A stretch of DNA of 16,907 nucleotides from an uncultured Rhodospirillaceae bacterium. GTDB lineage: Bacteria > Pseudomonadota > Alphaproteobacteria > RF32 > CAG-239. The notes below the pieces were generated by a model. That model was not told where the DNA came from, did not search any database, and saw only the letters and a program-made list of their open reading frames with translations. The translations under genes were made by a program, and so were the position numbers. The DNA is taken from the NCBI GenBank assembly GCA_900313185.1, contig OMQI01000012.1, forward strand, positions 1 through 16,907, given 5' to 3'. Every line of letters starts with the position of its first letter. Position 1 is the first letter of the stretch. Shown piece after piece: positions 1 through 8,407 of this stretch.

Positions 1-7
1 ACGCTCG

Positions 8-49
8 GCCGTTTTTGCTTTTGTTCTTCTTGGTTGTTTGAAAAACGGC
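8..49. repeat. 9-bp perfect inverted repeat
   Basis: The arms gccgttttt (8-16) and aaaaacggc (41-49) are perfect reverse complements around a 24-nt loop. Neither side is followed by a T-run on the strand where it would act, so it does not look like an intrinsic terminator. It could be a leader hairpin of a leftward transcript. Confidence 0.4.
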
Positions 50-93
50 GGAGGTATCTTATTGCAAACCTCAAACTTTCAGTTGTCTTTAGC

Positions 94-155
94 GTTGAGT
101 TTTATTTTTTATCTGTCTTTTACTTAAACTCTCAATAAAAAAAACAAAACTCAAC
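94..155. repeat. Long AT-rich inverted repeat
   Basis: gttgagtttt (94-103) is exactly complementary to aaaactcaac (146-155). After one mismatch (104/145) the pairing continues through a T-run (105-110) and an A-run (139-144), giving a stem of about 17 pairs around a loop of about 28 nt. It may be a leader hairpin or a weak bidirectional terminator; no flanking gene in the window settles this. Confidence 0.45.
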
Positions 156-185
156 CGACAATCGCCATAAGCATAAATGATAAAA

Positions 186-215
186 TTAAAAAAACAATAA
201 AAATTTGCTTATAAT
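186..215 (+). promoter_or_regulatory. Candidate promoter upstream of amiC
   Basis: TATAAT at 210-215 matches the consensus -10 exactly. A poor -35-like ttaaaa sits at 186-191 with an 18-nt gap. A second exact TATAAT at 263-268 has TTAACA at 237-242 but with a 20-nt gap. Both lie upstream of the amiC start at 312. In sequence this AT-rich, -10 boxes arise by chance, so the call is tentative. Confidence 0.3.
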
Positions 216-311
216 ACAAAAAAAATAAATCAGATTTTAACATATTTGTAATATGTAACCCGTATAATTTGGAAAACAGTGTGATTTTTAAAGGTGGAAG
301 AGAAAAATAAG

Positions 312-1538
312 ATGAAATTTCTGACACGTTTGTGTTTTGCTTTATTGGGTATGATGTTATATAGCACAGCAGCATTTGCTGCGGTAAATGTGCAAAATAT
401 GCGCGTTGGCAATCAAAGTGACGGGGCTCGTGTTGTTTTTGATATGAGTCAGAGCATCAGCTATCGTGTTTTTTTGTTAGATAATCCGAAAAGAGTGGTG
501 GTAGATTTGGATGATGCCAATATCGGCGCTCTTAAAACCAAAGTATCCAATCAGGTTATCAGTGGTAGCAGAGTCGGTAAAATGTCCGGTAATGATAAAC
601 GTGTGGTATTTGACTTGTCTCGTCCGGCTATTGTTAAAAAAGCATTTTTGATACCTCCGCAAAGCGGACAAAGTTGGCGTTTGGTGATAGATTTATCAAT
701 GAGCGGGGAGAATGCTTTTAAATCCAAAATCGGCAACAAATATATAGTTACCAATAATACAAAATTTTCGCCGGAAGAAGAAAAGGAAAGTTCTTGGTGG
801 AGTTTCGGTTCATCAGATGAAAACAAAGCCGATACCAAAATCAATCGCAAACGTATTATAGTTTTAGATCCTGGGCACGGCGGAAAAGATCCGGGAGCGA
901 TTGGCGCTTATGCCAAAACTTATGAAAAAAATGTTACATTGGCAATGGGAAAAGAACTTAAACAACTCTTGCAGAGTAAAGGGTATGTGGTATATTTGAC
1001 CAGAGAAACCGATATATTTATTCCGCTCCGACAGCGTACCAAAATAGCGCAAAAATATAAAGCAGATTTGTTTATGTCAATTCACGCAGACAGTGCACAA
1101 AATCGCAATGCCACCGGTTTGTCGGTATATACCCTTTCCGATACGGCATCAGATAAGGAAGCGGCGGCTTTGGCCGAGCGTGAAAATAAGGCCGATATTA
1201 TCGGCGGAATTGATTTGGGAGGCAATACCAAAGAAGTTAATGATATTTTGATTTCTTTATCGCAGACGGATACACGCAATAAATCTTCAAAATATGCTAC
1301 ATATTTGGTTCAGGAAATGTCCAGAAACGTAAAGTTGGTAAAAAATACCCACAGATTTGCCGGTTTTGCGGTGCTTAAAGCACCTGATGTTCCGGCAGCT
1401 CTTCTGGAAATGGGATACCTCTCAAATCGCACGGAGGAAGCTAATTTGCGCACGGCATCGTATCGCAAAAAATTGGCCGAATCTGTGGCTCGGGCTGTCG
1501 ATAAATATTTTAAGGACCCTGAAATTGCATCTAATTGA
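312..1538 (+). CDS. amiC: N-acetylmuramoyl-L-alanine amidase (AmiC type)
   Basis: Predicted periplasmic zinc amidase that cuts the bond between N-acetylmuramic acid and L-alanine to split septal peptidoglycan. Numbered from ATG 312 (408 aa), residues 1-23 form a signal peptide ending in AAFA. An AMIN-like domain covers about 25-130 and an Amidase_3 domain about 180-400. Zinc ligands appear as His189 (DPGHGG), Glu205 (YEKNV) and His258 (SIHAD), with catalytic Glu366 (LLEMGYLSN). I chose ATG 312 over the in-frame GTG at 294 because GGAAGAG at 296-302 is a well-placed ribosome binding site and the signal peptide then begins directly as MKFLTR. A helical insertion inside the Amidase_3 domain (about 280-320) resembles the regulatory segment of AmiA/B/C enzymes. 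It heads the cluster with mrcA. Confidence 0.93.
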   Translation: MKFLTRLCFALLGMMLYSTAAFAAVNVQNMRVGNQSDGARVVFDMSQSISYRVFLLDNPKRVVVDLDDANIGALKTKVSNQVISGSRVGKMSGNDKRVVFDLSRPAIVKKAFLIPPQSGQSWRLVIDLSMSGENAFKSKIGNKYIVTNNTKFSPEEEKESSWWSFGSSDENKADTKINRKRIIVLDPGHGGKDPGAIGAYAKTYEKNVTLAMGKELKQLLQSKGYVVYLTRETDIFIPLRQRTKIAQKYKADLFMSIHADSAQNRNATGLSVYTLSDTASDKEAAALAERENKADIIGGIDLGGNTKEVNDILISLSQTDTRNKSSKYATYLVQEMSRNVKLVKNTHRFAGFAVLKAPDVPAALLEMGYLSNRTEEANLRTASYRKKLAESVARAVDKYFKDPEIASN

Positions 1539-1584
1539 TAAAATGTTATTGCATTTTTTATGGTTTGCGATACATTTTTATCAA
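1535..1584 (+). repeat. Imperfect inverted repeat between amiC and mrcA
   Basis: ttgataaaatg (1535-1545) pairs with catttttatcaa (1573-1584) with one bulged base. The stem begins over the amiC stop codon and is followed by gcttaattaat, not a T-run, so termination is unlikely or weak. It may affect RNA stability or processing between the two genes. Confidence 0.35.
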
Positions 1585-1612
1585 GCTTAATTAATACTAG
1601 TAAGAGAAACTT

Positions 1613-4036
1613 ATGCTACGTTTTTTATCATATATGGCCAGTTTGGCGTTGTTTGGTTTGATTATATTGATTATTGTCGCAACATACGGCTTATCCAGAA
1701 TTAATATTACGATTCCGGATTATCGCCAATTGGCGAATTATGAACCTGCGGTGACTACCCGCCTGTTTGCCGGTGACGGACAGGTAATGATGGAGTATGC
1801 GGCGGAAAAGCGCTTGTTTGTGCCGATTGAAAAAATTCCGGATATTGTAAAAAATGCCTTTATTGCGGCCGAAGATAAGCATTTTTATCGTCATGCCGGT
1901 ATTGATTATACGGGTATTATCCGTGCCGCTTTGGGCAATTTGCGCAATATGGGTAAAGGCCGCAGACCTGCCGGTGCATCTACTATAACTCAACAGGTGG
2001 CAAAGAACTTTTTACTCAGCTCGGAAGTATCATATACCAGAAAGTTGAAAGAAGCTATTTTGGCCAGACGAATCAATAAGGCTTTTACCAAAGATCACGT
2101 TTTGGAATTGTATTTGAATGAAATTTATTTGGGTAATCGTGCTTACGGTGTTGCGGCAGCAGCAATGAACTATTTCAATAAATCTTTGGATGAACTTACA
2201 CTTGATGAAGTGGCATTTTTGGCAGCATTGCCGAAAGGTCCGAATAACTATAATCCAAAGACCAAGTATGATGCGGCAATAGCACGTCGCAATTGGGTAA
2301 TAGACCGAATGGTTGAAGACGGATATGTCAACTCCGAAGAAGCTGAAGAAGCTAAAAAGAAGCCGATTGAAGTAGTAGAGCACAAAAACGGATTTTTGAA
2401 AGATACCGAATATTACAGCGAAGAAGTCCGTCGCACCATCAGCAATAATTTTGGTGACGAAGCTCTGTATCAGGGTGGATTGATTGTGAGAACTACGGTT
2501 AATCCGAGATTGCAAACTATTGCCACCAATGCGGTGCGTAAAGGTTTGATTGCTTATGATAAACGCCATGGTTGGCGTGGTGCAGAGGTACAAATTGAGA
2601 TAGATGATAATTACAAAGAAAGTCTTCGGAAGGCTAAATTAACCTTGGGAGCCGAAGCCGATTGGCAAAAAGCGGCGGTAATGAATGTCAGCAAAGATAA
2701 GGCGGAAATTGAAACCGAGAAGGGGGATAAAGGTATTATTCCTTTGTCGTCGCTTAAGTGGGCAAGACACGCCGAAAAAGGCAAAAATATGGGACCGGTA
2801 CCGACATCCGTTACTCAGGTATTGAATAAAGGTGATGTTATTTATGCTCAAGACGTTACTACCGATAAAAAAGCTAAAACCAAAACATTTGCTTTGCAGC
2901 AAATTCCGGAAGCCGAAGCCGGTATGGCGGTAATGGATCCGCATACCGGAAAAGTTGTGGCTTTGGTTGGTGGTTTTTCGTTTGCCAAGTCACAATTTAA
3001 CCGTGCAACGCAAGCATATCGTCAGACAGGTTCAAGCTTTAAGCCTTTTGTATACCTAACGGCATTGGAACAGGGTTATTCCCCGACCGATTTGATTTTA
3101 GATGCACCTTTTGTGCTTGATCAGGGCGAAGGTATGCCGAAATGGAAACCGGTAAATTATTCCAAGAAATTTTACGGATTAATGACGCTTCGTCGTGGTG
3201 TGGAATTGTCAAAGAATTTGATGACGGTTCGTTTGGCTCAGGATATCGGTATGGATAAAATAGTTGAAATGTCAAAGCGGGTAGGGGTGAATAATCATCT
3301 CCCGCCGTATTTGTCATCTTCATTGGGAGCCGCTGATACCAGAGTGATTGATATGGTCAGTGCTTATTGCGTGATTGTCAACGGCGGTAAAAAAGTTCCT
3401 CCGTATATGATTGAACGTATTCAAGATCGCAAAGGAAAAACTATATATAAACACGAGCAAACTCCTTGTCCTGAGTGTGCGGTTGATAAATGGGATAATC
3501 AGGACGAACCGGATTTTCAGGTTGTACGTGAACAGGTGGTTGATCCGCTTTCCGCATATCAAATGACTTCTATTTTGGAAGGTGTTGCCACCAGAGGAAC
3601 CGGTGCAAAGTTAAATGAACTTCATCGCCATTTGGCCGGTAAGACCGGAACCACAAATGAAACCAAAGATGCATGGTTTGTCGGATTTTCACCGGATTTG
3701 GTAGCCGGAGTTTATGTCGGTTTTGACGAACCGGAAAGTTTGGGACGTTATGAAACAGGAGCTGCTTCCGCTCTCCCGATATTCTATGATTTTATGAAAG
3801 AGGCTTTAAAAGATACACCGGATACAAGTTTTCGTATTCCTGCAGGTATAAAATTGGTAAGAGTTAATCCGCAAACCGGAAAACCATCAGCTCCGGGAGA
3901 CACGGTAGTAATTACCGAAGCGCTTAAACCGGACTTTGATTTCAATAATCGCCAACGAGTTATCGGCGATGGAGATTCTTTAGTGGCAGGTCCGGAACAA
4001 GATGACAGTAGTTTGCAAATCGGAGGAGAATACTGA
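1613..4036 (+). CDS. mrcA: Penicillin-binding protein 1A (glycosyltransferase/transpeptidase)
   Basis: Bifunctional class A penicillin-binding protein that polymerises lipid II into glycan strands and cross-links the stem peptides, anchored in the inner membrane and acting in the periplasm. At 807 aa it has the usual family length. A single membrane segment spans about 7-27. The GT51 domain (about 45-225) shows catalytic Glu87 in AAEDKHFYRH and the conserved GASTITQQ stretch. An OB-like insert beginning near RHGWRGAEV (about 317) separates it from the transpeptidase domain, which has SSFK with nucleophile Ser474, SKN at 533-535 and KTGTT at 677-681. All catalytic motifs are intact. The ribosome binding site (aagaga, about 1602-1607) is weak. 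The stop codon overlaps the prfB start, suggesting translational coupling. Confidence 0.96.
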   Translation: MLRFLSYMASLALFGLIILIIVATYGLSRINITIPDYRQLANYEPAVTTRLFAGDGQVMMEYAAEKRLFVPIEKIPDIVKNAFIAAEDKHFYRHAGIDYTGIIRAALGNLRNMGKGRRPAGASTITQQVAKNFLLSSEVSYTRKLKEAILARRINKAFTKDHVLELYLNEIYLGNRAYGVAAAAMNYFNKSLDELTLDEVAFLAALPKGPNNYNPKTKYDAAIARRNWVIDRMVEDGYVNSEEAEEAKKKPIEVVEHKNGFLKDTEYYSEEVRRTISNNFGDEALYQGGLIVRTTVNPRLQTIATNAVRKGLIAYDKRHGWRGAEVQIEIDDNYKESLRKAKLTLGAEADWQKAAVMNVSKDKAEIETEKGDKGIIPLSSLKWARHAEKGKNMGPVPTSVTQVLNKGDVIYAQDVTTDKKAKTKTFALQQIPEAEAGMAVMDPHTGKVVALVGGFSFAKSQFNRATQAYRQTGSSFKPFVYLTALEQGYSPTDLILDAPFVLDQGEGMPKWKPVNYSKKFYGLMTLRRGVELSKNLMTVRLAQDIGMDKIVEMSKRVGVNNHLPPYLSSSLGAADTRVIDMVSAYCVIVNGGKKVPPYMIERIQDRKGKTIYKHEQTPCPECAVDKWDNQDEPDFQVVREQVVDPLSAYQMTSILEGVATRGTGAKLNELHRHLAGKTGTTNETKDAWFVGFSPDLVAGVYVGFDEPESLGRYETGAASALPIFYDFMKEALKDTPDTSFRIPAGIKLVRVNPQTGKPSAPGDTVVITEALKPDFDFNNRQRVIGDGDSLVAGPEQDDSSLQIGGEY

Positions 4037-5158
4037 TGCGTGCCGATTTCTATAATATATTTAATGAAACCGAGCAATCACTTGATTTGCTACGGAGGTA
4101 TCTTTGACTACGATAATGCTGTATTGCGTCGTGATGAACTGAATTCTTTGACATCAGCTCCTGACCTGTGGGAAAATCAGGAGCGTGCTCAAAAGTTAAT
4201 GAGTGAAAAAAATACGCTGGATGCTAAACTTTCTCAATATGAAAATTTTGTAAGCACTGTTTCAGAATATAAAGAAATGGCGGAGTTTGCCGAGGCGGAA
4301 AATGATGAAGCAATGCAAAATGAATTGTTGCAAAATTTAGAAAACTTGCAAGTTCAAGTAAAGCACGCCGAGTTGGAATCACTTCTCTCCGGTGAGGTTG
4401 ACGGTAACGATACTTATTTGGAAGTCCATGCCGGAAGCGGTGGAACCGAAGCGATGGATTGGGCACAAATGTTGCTTCGCATGTATACCAGATGGGCTGA
4501 AAATCATAAATATAAAGTTGAATTGATAGAAGAAACCGAAGGCGATGTCGCCGGTATAAAATCGGCAACAATAAAAATATGCGGTCACAATGCGTATGGT
4601 TGGCTGAAATCAGAAAGCGGAGTGCATCGGTTGGTGCGAATTTCTCCTTTTGACAGTGCGGCTCGCCGTCATACCAGCTTTGCCTCTATCGGTATATATC
4701 CGGTTATTGATGACAATGTTCAAATAGATATTAATCCGGCAGATTGTCGTATAGATACTTACAGAGCTTCCGGAGCCGGCGGACAACATATTAATAAAAC
4801 CGATTCCGCTGTCAGAATCACCCATATTCCGACGGGTATAGTGGTTTCCAGTCAAACCCAACGTTCACAATTTCAAAACAGGGATAACTGCTGGAAAATG
4901 CTCCGGGCTCGCTTATATGAAATGGAAATGCAAAAGAAAGCCGATGCGGCTCAGAGCGCTCGTGATAATCAGGGAGATAACGGTTGGGGATATCAAATTC
5001 GTTCATATGTTTTGCAACCTTATCGCTTGATAAAAGATTTGCGTACGGAAGCGGAAACCGCAGATTGTAAGGCGGTGCTTGACGGAGAAATAGATTTATT
5101 CCTGTCGGCGGCGTTGGCACAAAAAGTCAAAAGTGATGATATGGAAATCGGAAAATAG
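4036..5158 (+). CDS. prfB: Peptide chain release factor 2, expressed by programmed +1 frameshift
   Basis: RF2 reads UAA and UGA stop codons and triggers peptide release. The true start is ATG 4036, which overlaps the mrcA stop (TGATG) and follows a strong GGAGGAGAA site at 4022-4030. Frame zero encodes 23 residues to CTT (4102-4104), then an in-frame TGA (4105-4107). A +1 slip past T4105 continues in the long frame to TAG 5156-5158, giving about 373 aa, the normal RF2 length. The merged N-terminus (SLDLLRRYL, then DYDNAVLRRDELN) reads like other RF2 proteins. The stop-recognition SPF is at 203-205 and the catalytic GGQ at 248-250. An alternative GTG start at 4040 in the downstream frame gives an N-terminus unlike RF2 and is rejected. 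Confidence 0.95.
4094..4108 (+). promoter_or_regulatory. prfB: prfB programmed +1 frameshift signal
   Basis: The site shows an internal Shine-Dalgarno-like GGAGG (4094-4098), a 3-nt spacer TAT, slippery CTT (4102-4104), in-frame stop TGA (4105-4107) and then C4108. This is the classic RF2 autoregulatory arrangement: slow termination at UGAC when RF2 is scarce lets the ribosome slip forward one base and make more RF2. Confidence 0.95.
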
Positions 5159-5173
5159 AGGAGCAGGAAAGTT

Positions 5174-8100
5174 ATGAAAAAACTATCAGCCAGAGCCTAT
5201 TTTTTGAAAAAAACAGTCGATTGTTTTGTCGCCGGATTGTTTGTGGTTTTGCTGTTGTTTTTGTGGACTTTGTATAAAGGTCCGATTTCGGTTCCGTATT
5301 TGAAACCATATATTATTCAAGCTTTAAACTATGATGAAAATGAATATCTGGTAGATATAGGCGATGTTAATATTGAGTTGGTGCGTTCCATTCAGCCGCT
5401 TCGAGTTACCGCTAAAGAAGTCAGTTTGAGAAAAAAAGATGATTCGGTTAATATTGAAGCTCCTAAATTATATATGTCGTTCAGCTTGCGGGCGTTGATG
5501 AAAGGTATTATTGCTCCCAGCGATATAAGTTTGATTAATCCGAGTGCCAGTATTTCGACTTCATACGGAGTTAAAGAAGAAAATATAAATGAAAGCGGGA
5601 AGAAAAAATTACAGTTTTATGTGGAGCAAATAAACGAATTTTTGGATCACTATAATTCGGAAGATAAAGTTTATCCGGAGAGCTATGTTAATAATATTAC
5701 CATTAAAAATGGTGAGTTAGAGTTTAATGAAGTGGATTTCGGTCGGGTGTGGTTGTTATCTGATGTAAATTTTGAATTCAGCCGTAATTTTATTAATATG
5801 GATGTAAATGCCAATGCTCTGATAAATATTAACGATAAGATTGCCTCTGCCGGTTTTGAAAGTGAATACCATGCATCTGACGATAAATTGGATTTGGAGG
5901 TCTATTTTTCTGATTTGATATTATCTGATATTTTGAGCACTTTTAACGAAACCACTGAAGAAAACTTGCTTTCGGTAATGTCGGTTGAAGTTCCGGTAAA
6001 TGGAAAAGTGAGTACACTCATAAAATTGGACGATATCCGTACTCATCCCGAAGATGCTTCCGATTATTTAAGCGACGCCATTGAACGCATAGATTTTGAG
6101 CTTGACGGCGGACAAGGATATATTTCTTTTGAAGGAGAGGATAAATACAATTATGAAATAGATGAAATGCAGCTTTCCGGAGTTGTTACCGGTGGTATAG
6201 ATGAAGTTAAAATAGAAAATGCCGATTTGAAAATGGGTGGGCAAAATGCAAAATTAAGCCTCTATGCCAATGGTTTGGAAACTTTCTATTTGAGCGATTC
6301 CCTAAGAGATTTGGCAGTTCGTTTTAAAGTTAATGTGGCGCAATTTCCTCTGCAGGAGTTATCACGTTTTTGGCCACGTTATTTAGCGGAACCGGCGTGG
6401 CAGTGGTGTAAAGACGGCTTAACCGGCGGACAAGCTAAAAACGGGGAATTTATCTTTGATTTCGGGTATAATCGCAAGAGTGATTCTTGGGGATTGCAAA
6501 ATCTTAAAGGAAAAGCCTATTTGGAAGACGGCGATATATTTTATTTAGATGGCATGCCGTTTGTAAATAAGGTTTACGGAACCGCTCATTTTACGCAAAA
6601 GAATATATCGATTGATATTGATAAAGGTATAAGTGACGGTGTGATGATTACCGGAGGTAACGTCAATATCTATGATTTGGATAAAGAGGATAATTTTATT
6701 TCCATCAAGTTAATAGGTAATTCTTCGGTTAAAGACGCCCTAAAATTAATTGACCACAAACCGCTGAATTTTACTTCGGAAATTGGAATTAATCCGCAAG
6801 ACATTAAAGGTAATGTCGATGTGAAATTAAATCTTGATTTTGAATTGCGTCAAGATTTGGAAGGTAAGGATATAAAAGTTGAAGTTGATGCGGATTTGCA
6901 CAATATCGAAATTATCAAATTGATACCGGAACATAAATTGTCTTCCGATTTGTTAAATCTCAAAGTTAATTCAAAAGGCTGGTCTATTGACGGAGGTACA
7001 AAATTTGATGATATACCGGTGCAACTTAAAATGAATGAAAAATTTGCGGAAAAAGCATATAAAAGCAGATGTAATATTTCGTTTTTACTGGATGAAAAAG
7101 CCAAAAAAGCTCTTGGTTTGGATTGGAAACTTATATCGGCACCTAATTTGGAAGGTTCAATGTCGGTTAATGCCGATGTTACGGTTAAAAAAGATAACCT
7201 GATAGATATTGATTTAACCGCAGATTTAAAAAATACCAAACTCGATTATTCATACTTTGGTTTTGAAAAATCATACGGTCAGCCGTCAACTCTTAAAGCC
7301 AAAGTTTCTATGCTCAAAGATAAGGTAACTTCAATTTCGGGACTAAATCTCAGCAAATCAGGATTTTCCATCGGCGGAAATGTTGCAATGTATCCGAGCG
7401 GCCGAGTTAAAATGGTGGATATTGATAAAATAGACGGACCGAAAACTTCGGCACGAGCAAAAATCAGTTTGAACGATAAAGAAGAACCGGACATTAAAGT
7501 GGAAGTTTCCGGTTTAAGCTACGATTTAACCCCGTTATTTGATAAAGTCGATAACAAACTGTCAAAGAAAGATGATAAAAAAATTATTAAACAGGAAAAT
7601 GAAGATGATGGTCTGGAAAATGTCAATAATACGGATATATTTATCACTGTGAACAGTTTGTGGACCAATGATACGACGCCGATTAAGAATTTTGCCGGCA
7701 GTGCAAAATTACGCAAGGGTACCGGTATAGATGAAGTGAATATAGTAGGTAATTACGGTATTGATAAATCTATTAAACTTAATTTAAGTTATGTTCCTCG
7801 GGGGCAAAAAGAACACTATCTTTCAATAAACAGTAATAATGCCGGTAGTACATTAAAAGTATTGCGCCTATATGATAATATGGTAGGCGGTACTTTGAAA
7901 ATCGAGGCAAGAAGAATGCAGGATAAAAAGTTTATCGGTCACGCCACCGTACGTGATTTCAGCATACAAAACGCACCGGTTATGGCTAAGCTTTTATCGG
8001 TTGCGTCATTTACCGGTATGCTAGATTTATTAAAAGGGGACGGGCTGACATTTACCCACTTCAATGCACCGCTTGAATATCAATATAAGATATTGAAGCT

Positions 8101-8407
8101 TAATCATGCTAAAGCAGAAGGCAACGTAGTCGGAATTACTGTTAGCGGAACCTATAATCGTGCTTCGGATGATTTGGAATTTTACGGGGTTATTGCACCG
8201 GCATACAGTTTGAACCGTTTTTTGGGTAAAATCCCGGTAGTCGGTAATTTGCTTGCCAGTAAGGATGGTACTATTTTTGCGGCAGATTATAAAATAGACG
8301 GTTCAGTTGATGAGCCGGAAGTTGATATAAACTCGCTGTCGATTTTAAGCCCTAATTCAATGAAAGAATGGTATAATAAAAATTTCGGTGACGGTGATGA
8401 TTTGTAA
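5174..8407 (+). CDS. AsmA/YhdP-like large membrane-anchored protein (DUF3971-type)
   Basis: A 1077-residue protein with one N-terminal membrane segment (about 15-34) and a long beta-rich, probably periplasmic body. The segment after the anchor (GPISVPYLKPYI) is typical of the alphaproteobacterial YhdP-like group. A DUF3971-like core lies near 390-480 (FWPRYLAEPAWQWCKDGL, then a mini-domain with GDIFYLDGMPF). An AsmA-type C-terminal region lies at about 915-1060 (SIQNAPVMAKLLS, PVVGNLLASKDG). Family members (YhdP, TamB, AsmA) are linked to phospholipid transfer between inner and outer membranes; that role here is inferred. It starts 15 bp after prfB with GAGGAG (5158-5163) and AGGA (5165-5168) upstream, so it is probably in the same operon. 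I do not assign a symbol because paralogues are hard to tell apart. Confidence 0.85.
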   Translation: MKKLSARAYFLKKTVDCFVAGLFVVLLLFLWTLYKGPISVPYLKPYIIQALNYDENEYLVDIGDVNIELVRSIQPLRVTAKEVSLRKKDDSVNIEAPKLYMSFSLRALMKGIIAPSDISLINPSASISTSYGVKEENINESGKKKLQFYVEQINEFLDHYNSEDKVYPESYVNNITIKNGELEFNEVDFGRVWLLSDVNFEFSRNFINMDVNANALININDKIASAGFESEYHASDDKLDLEVYFSDLILSDILSTFNETTEENLLSVMSVEVPVNGKVSTLIKLDDIRTHPEDASDYLSDAIERIDFELDGGQGYISFEGEDKYNYEIDEMQLSGVVTGGIDEVKIENADLKMGGQNAKLSLYANGLETFYLSDSLRDLAVRFKVNVAQFPLQELSRFWPRYLAEPAWQWCKDGLTGGQAKNGEFIFDFGYNRKSDSWGLQNLKGKAYLEDGDIFYLDGMPFVNKVYGTAHFTQKNISIDIDKGISDGVMITGGNVNIYDLDKEDNFISIKLIGNSSVKDALKLIDHKPLNFTSEIGINPQDIKGNVDVKLNLDFELRQDLEGKDIKVEVDADLHNIEIIKLIPEHKLSSDLLNLKVNSKGWSIDGGTKFDDIPVQLKMNEKFAEKAYKSRCNISFLLDEKAKKALGLDWKLISAPNLEGSMSVNADVTVKKDNLIDIDLTADLKNTKLDYSYFGFEKSYGQPSTLKAKVSMLKDKVTSISGLNLSKSGFSIGGNVAMYPSGRVKMVDIDKIDGPKTSARAKISLNDKEEPDIKVEVSGLSYDLTPLFDKVDNKLSKKDDKKIIKQENEDDGLENVNNTDIFITVNSLWTNDTTPIKNFAGSAKLRKGTGIDEVNIVGNYGIDKSIKLNLSYVPRGQKEHYLSINSNNAGSTLKVLRLYDNMVGGTLKIEARRMQDKKFIGHATVRDFSIQNAPVMAKLLSVASFTGMLDLLKGDGLTFTHFNAPLEYQYKILKLNHAKAEGNVVGITVSGTYNRASDDLEFYGVIAPAYSLNRFLGKIPVVGNLLASKDGTIFAADYKIDGSVDEPEVDINSLSILSPNSMKEWYNKNFGDGDDL

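Larger units (their letters stand above)
1..311. other. Non-coding AT-rich region upstream of amiC
   Basis: No convincing coding sequence lies in this stretch. One plus-strand frame stays open from position 1 to a stop near 137, but its composition (Phe/Cys/Leu-rich) and lack of a visible start do not support a gene. The stretch holds two inverted repeats (8-49 and 94-155) and two TATAAT-like boxes (210-215 and 263-268) that could serve amiC. In many alphaproteobacteria the gene divergent from amiC is rne (RNase E), so positions 1-155 could be the 5' leader of a leftward gene starting outside the window. That is inference from synteny; no rne codons are visible. Confidence 0.5.

Noticed and set aside
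1..137. Open plus-strand frame at the left edge as the end of a gene
   Set aside because: Its composition is unlike the real genes here (FCFCSSW), and the stretch overlaps both inverted repeats; there is no evidence of coding.
294..311. GTG 294 as the amiC start
   Set aside because: It adds six charged residues before the signal peptide, and the GTG sits just before or within the likely ribosome binding site of ATG 312.
1535..1584. Intrinsic terminator after amiC
   Set aside because: The stem is AT-rich and not followed by a T-run, so read-through to mrcA is more likely.
2030..2593. 187-codon open frame on the minus strand inside mrcA
   Set aside because: It lies fully opposite conserved penicillin-binding protein sequence and shows no recognisable domain or ribosome binding site.
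4040..4105. GTG start at 4040 for the release factor 2 gene
   Set aside because: It yields an N-terminus (MPISIIYLMK) unlike RF2 and ignores the ATG 4036 frame, which with the frameshift gives a normal RF2 N-terminus.
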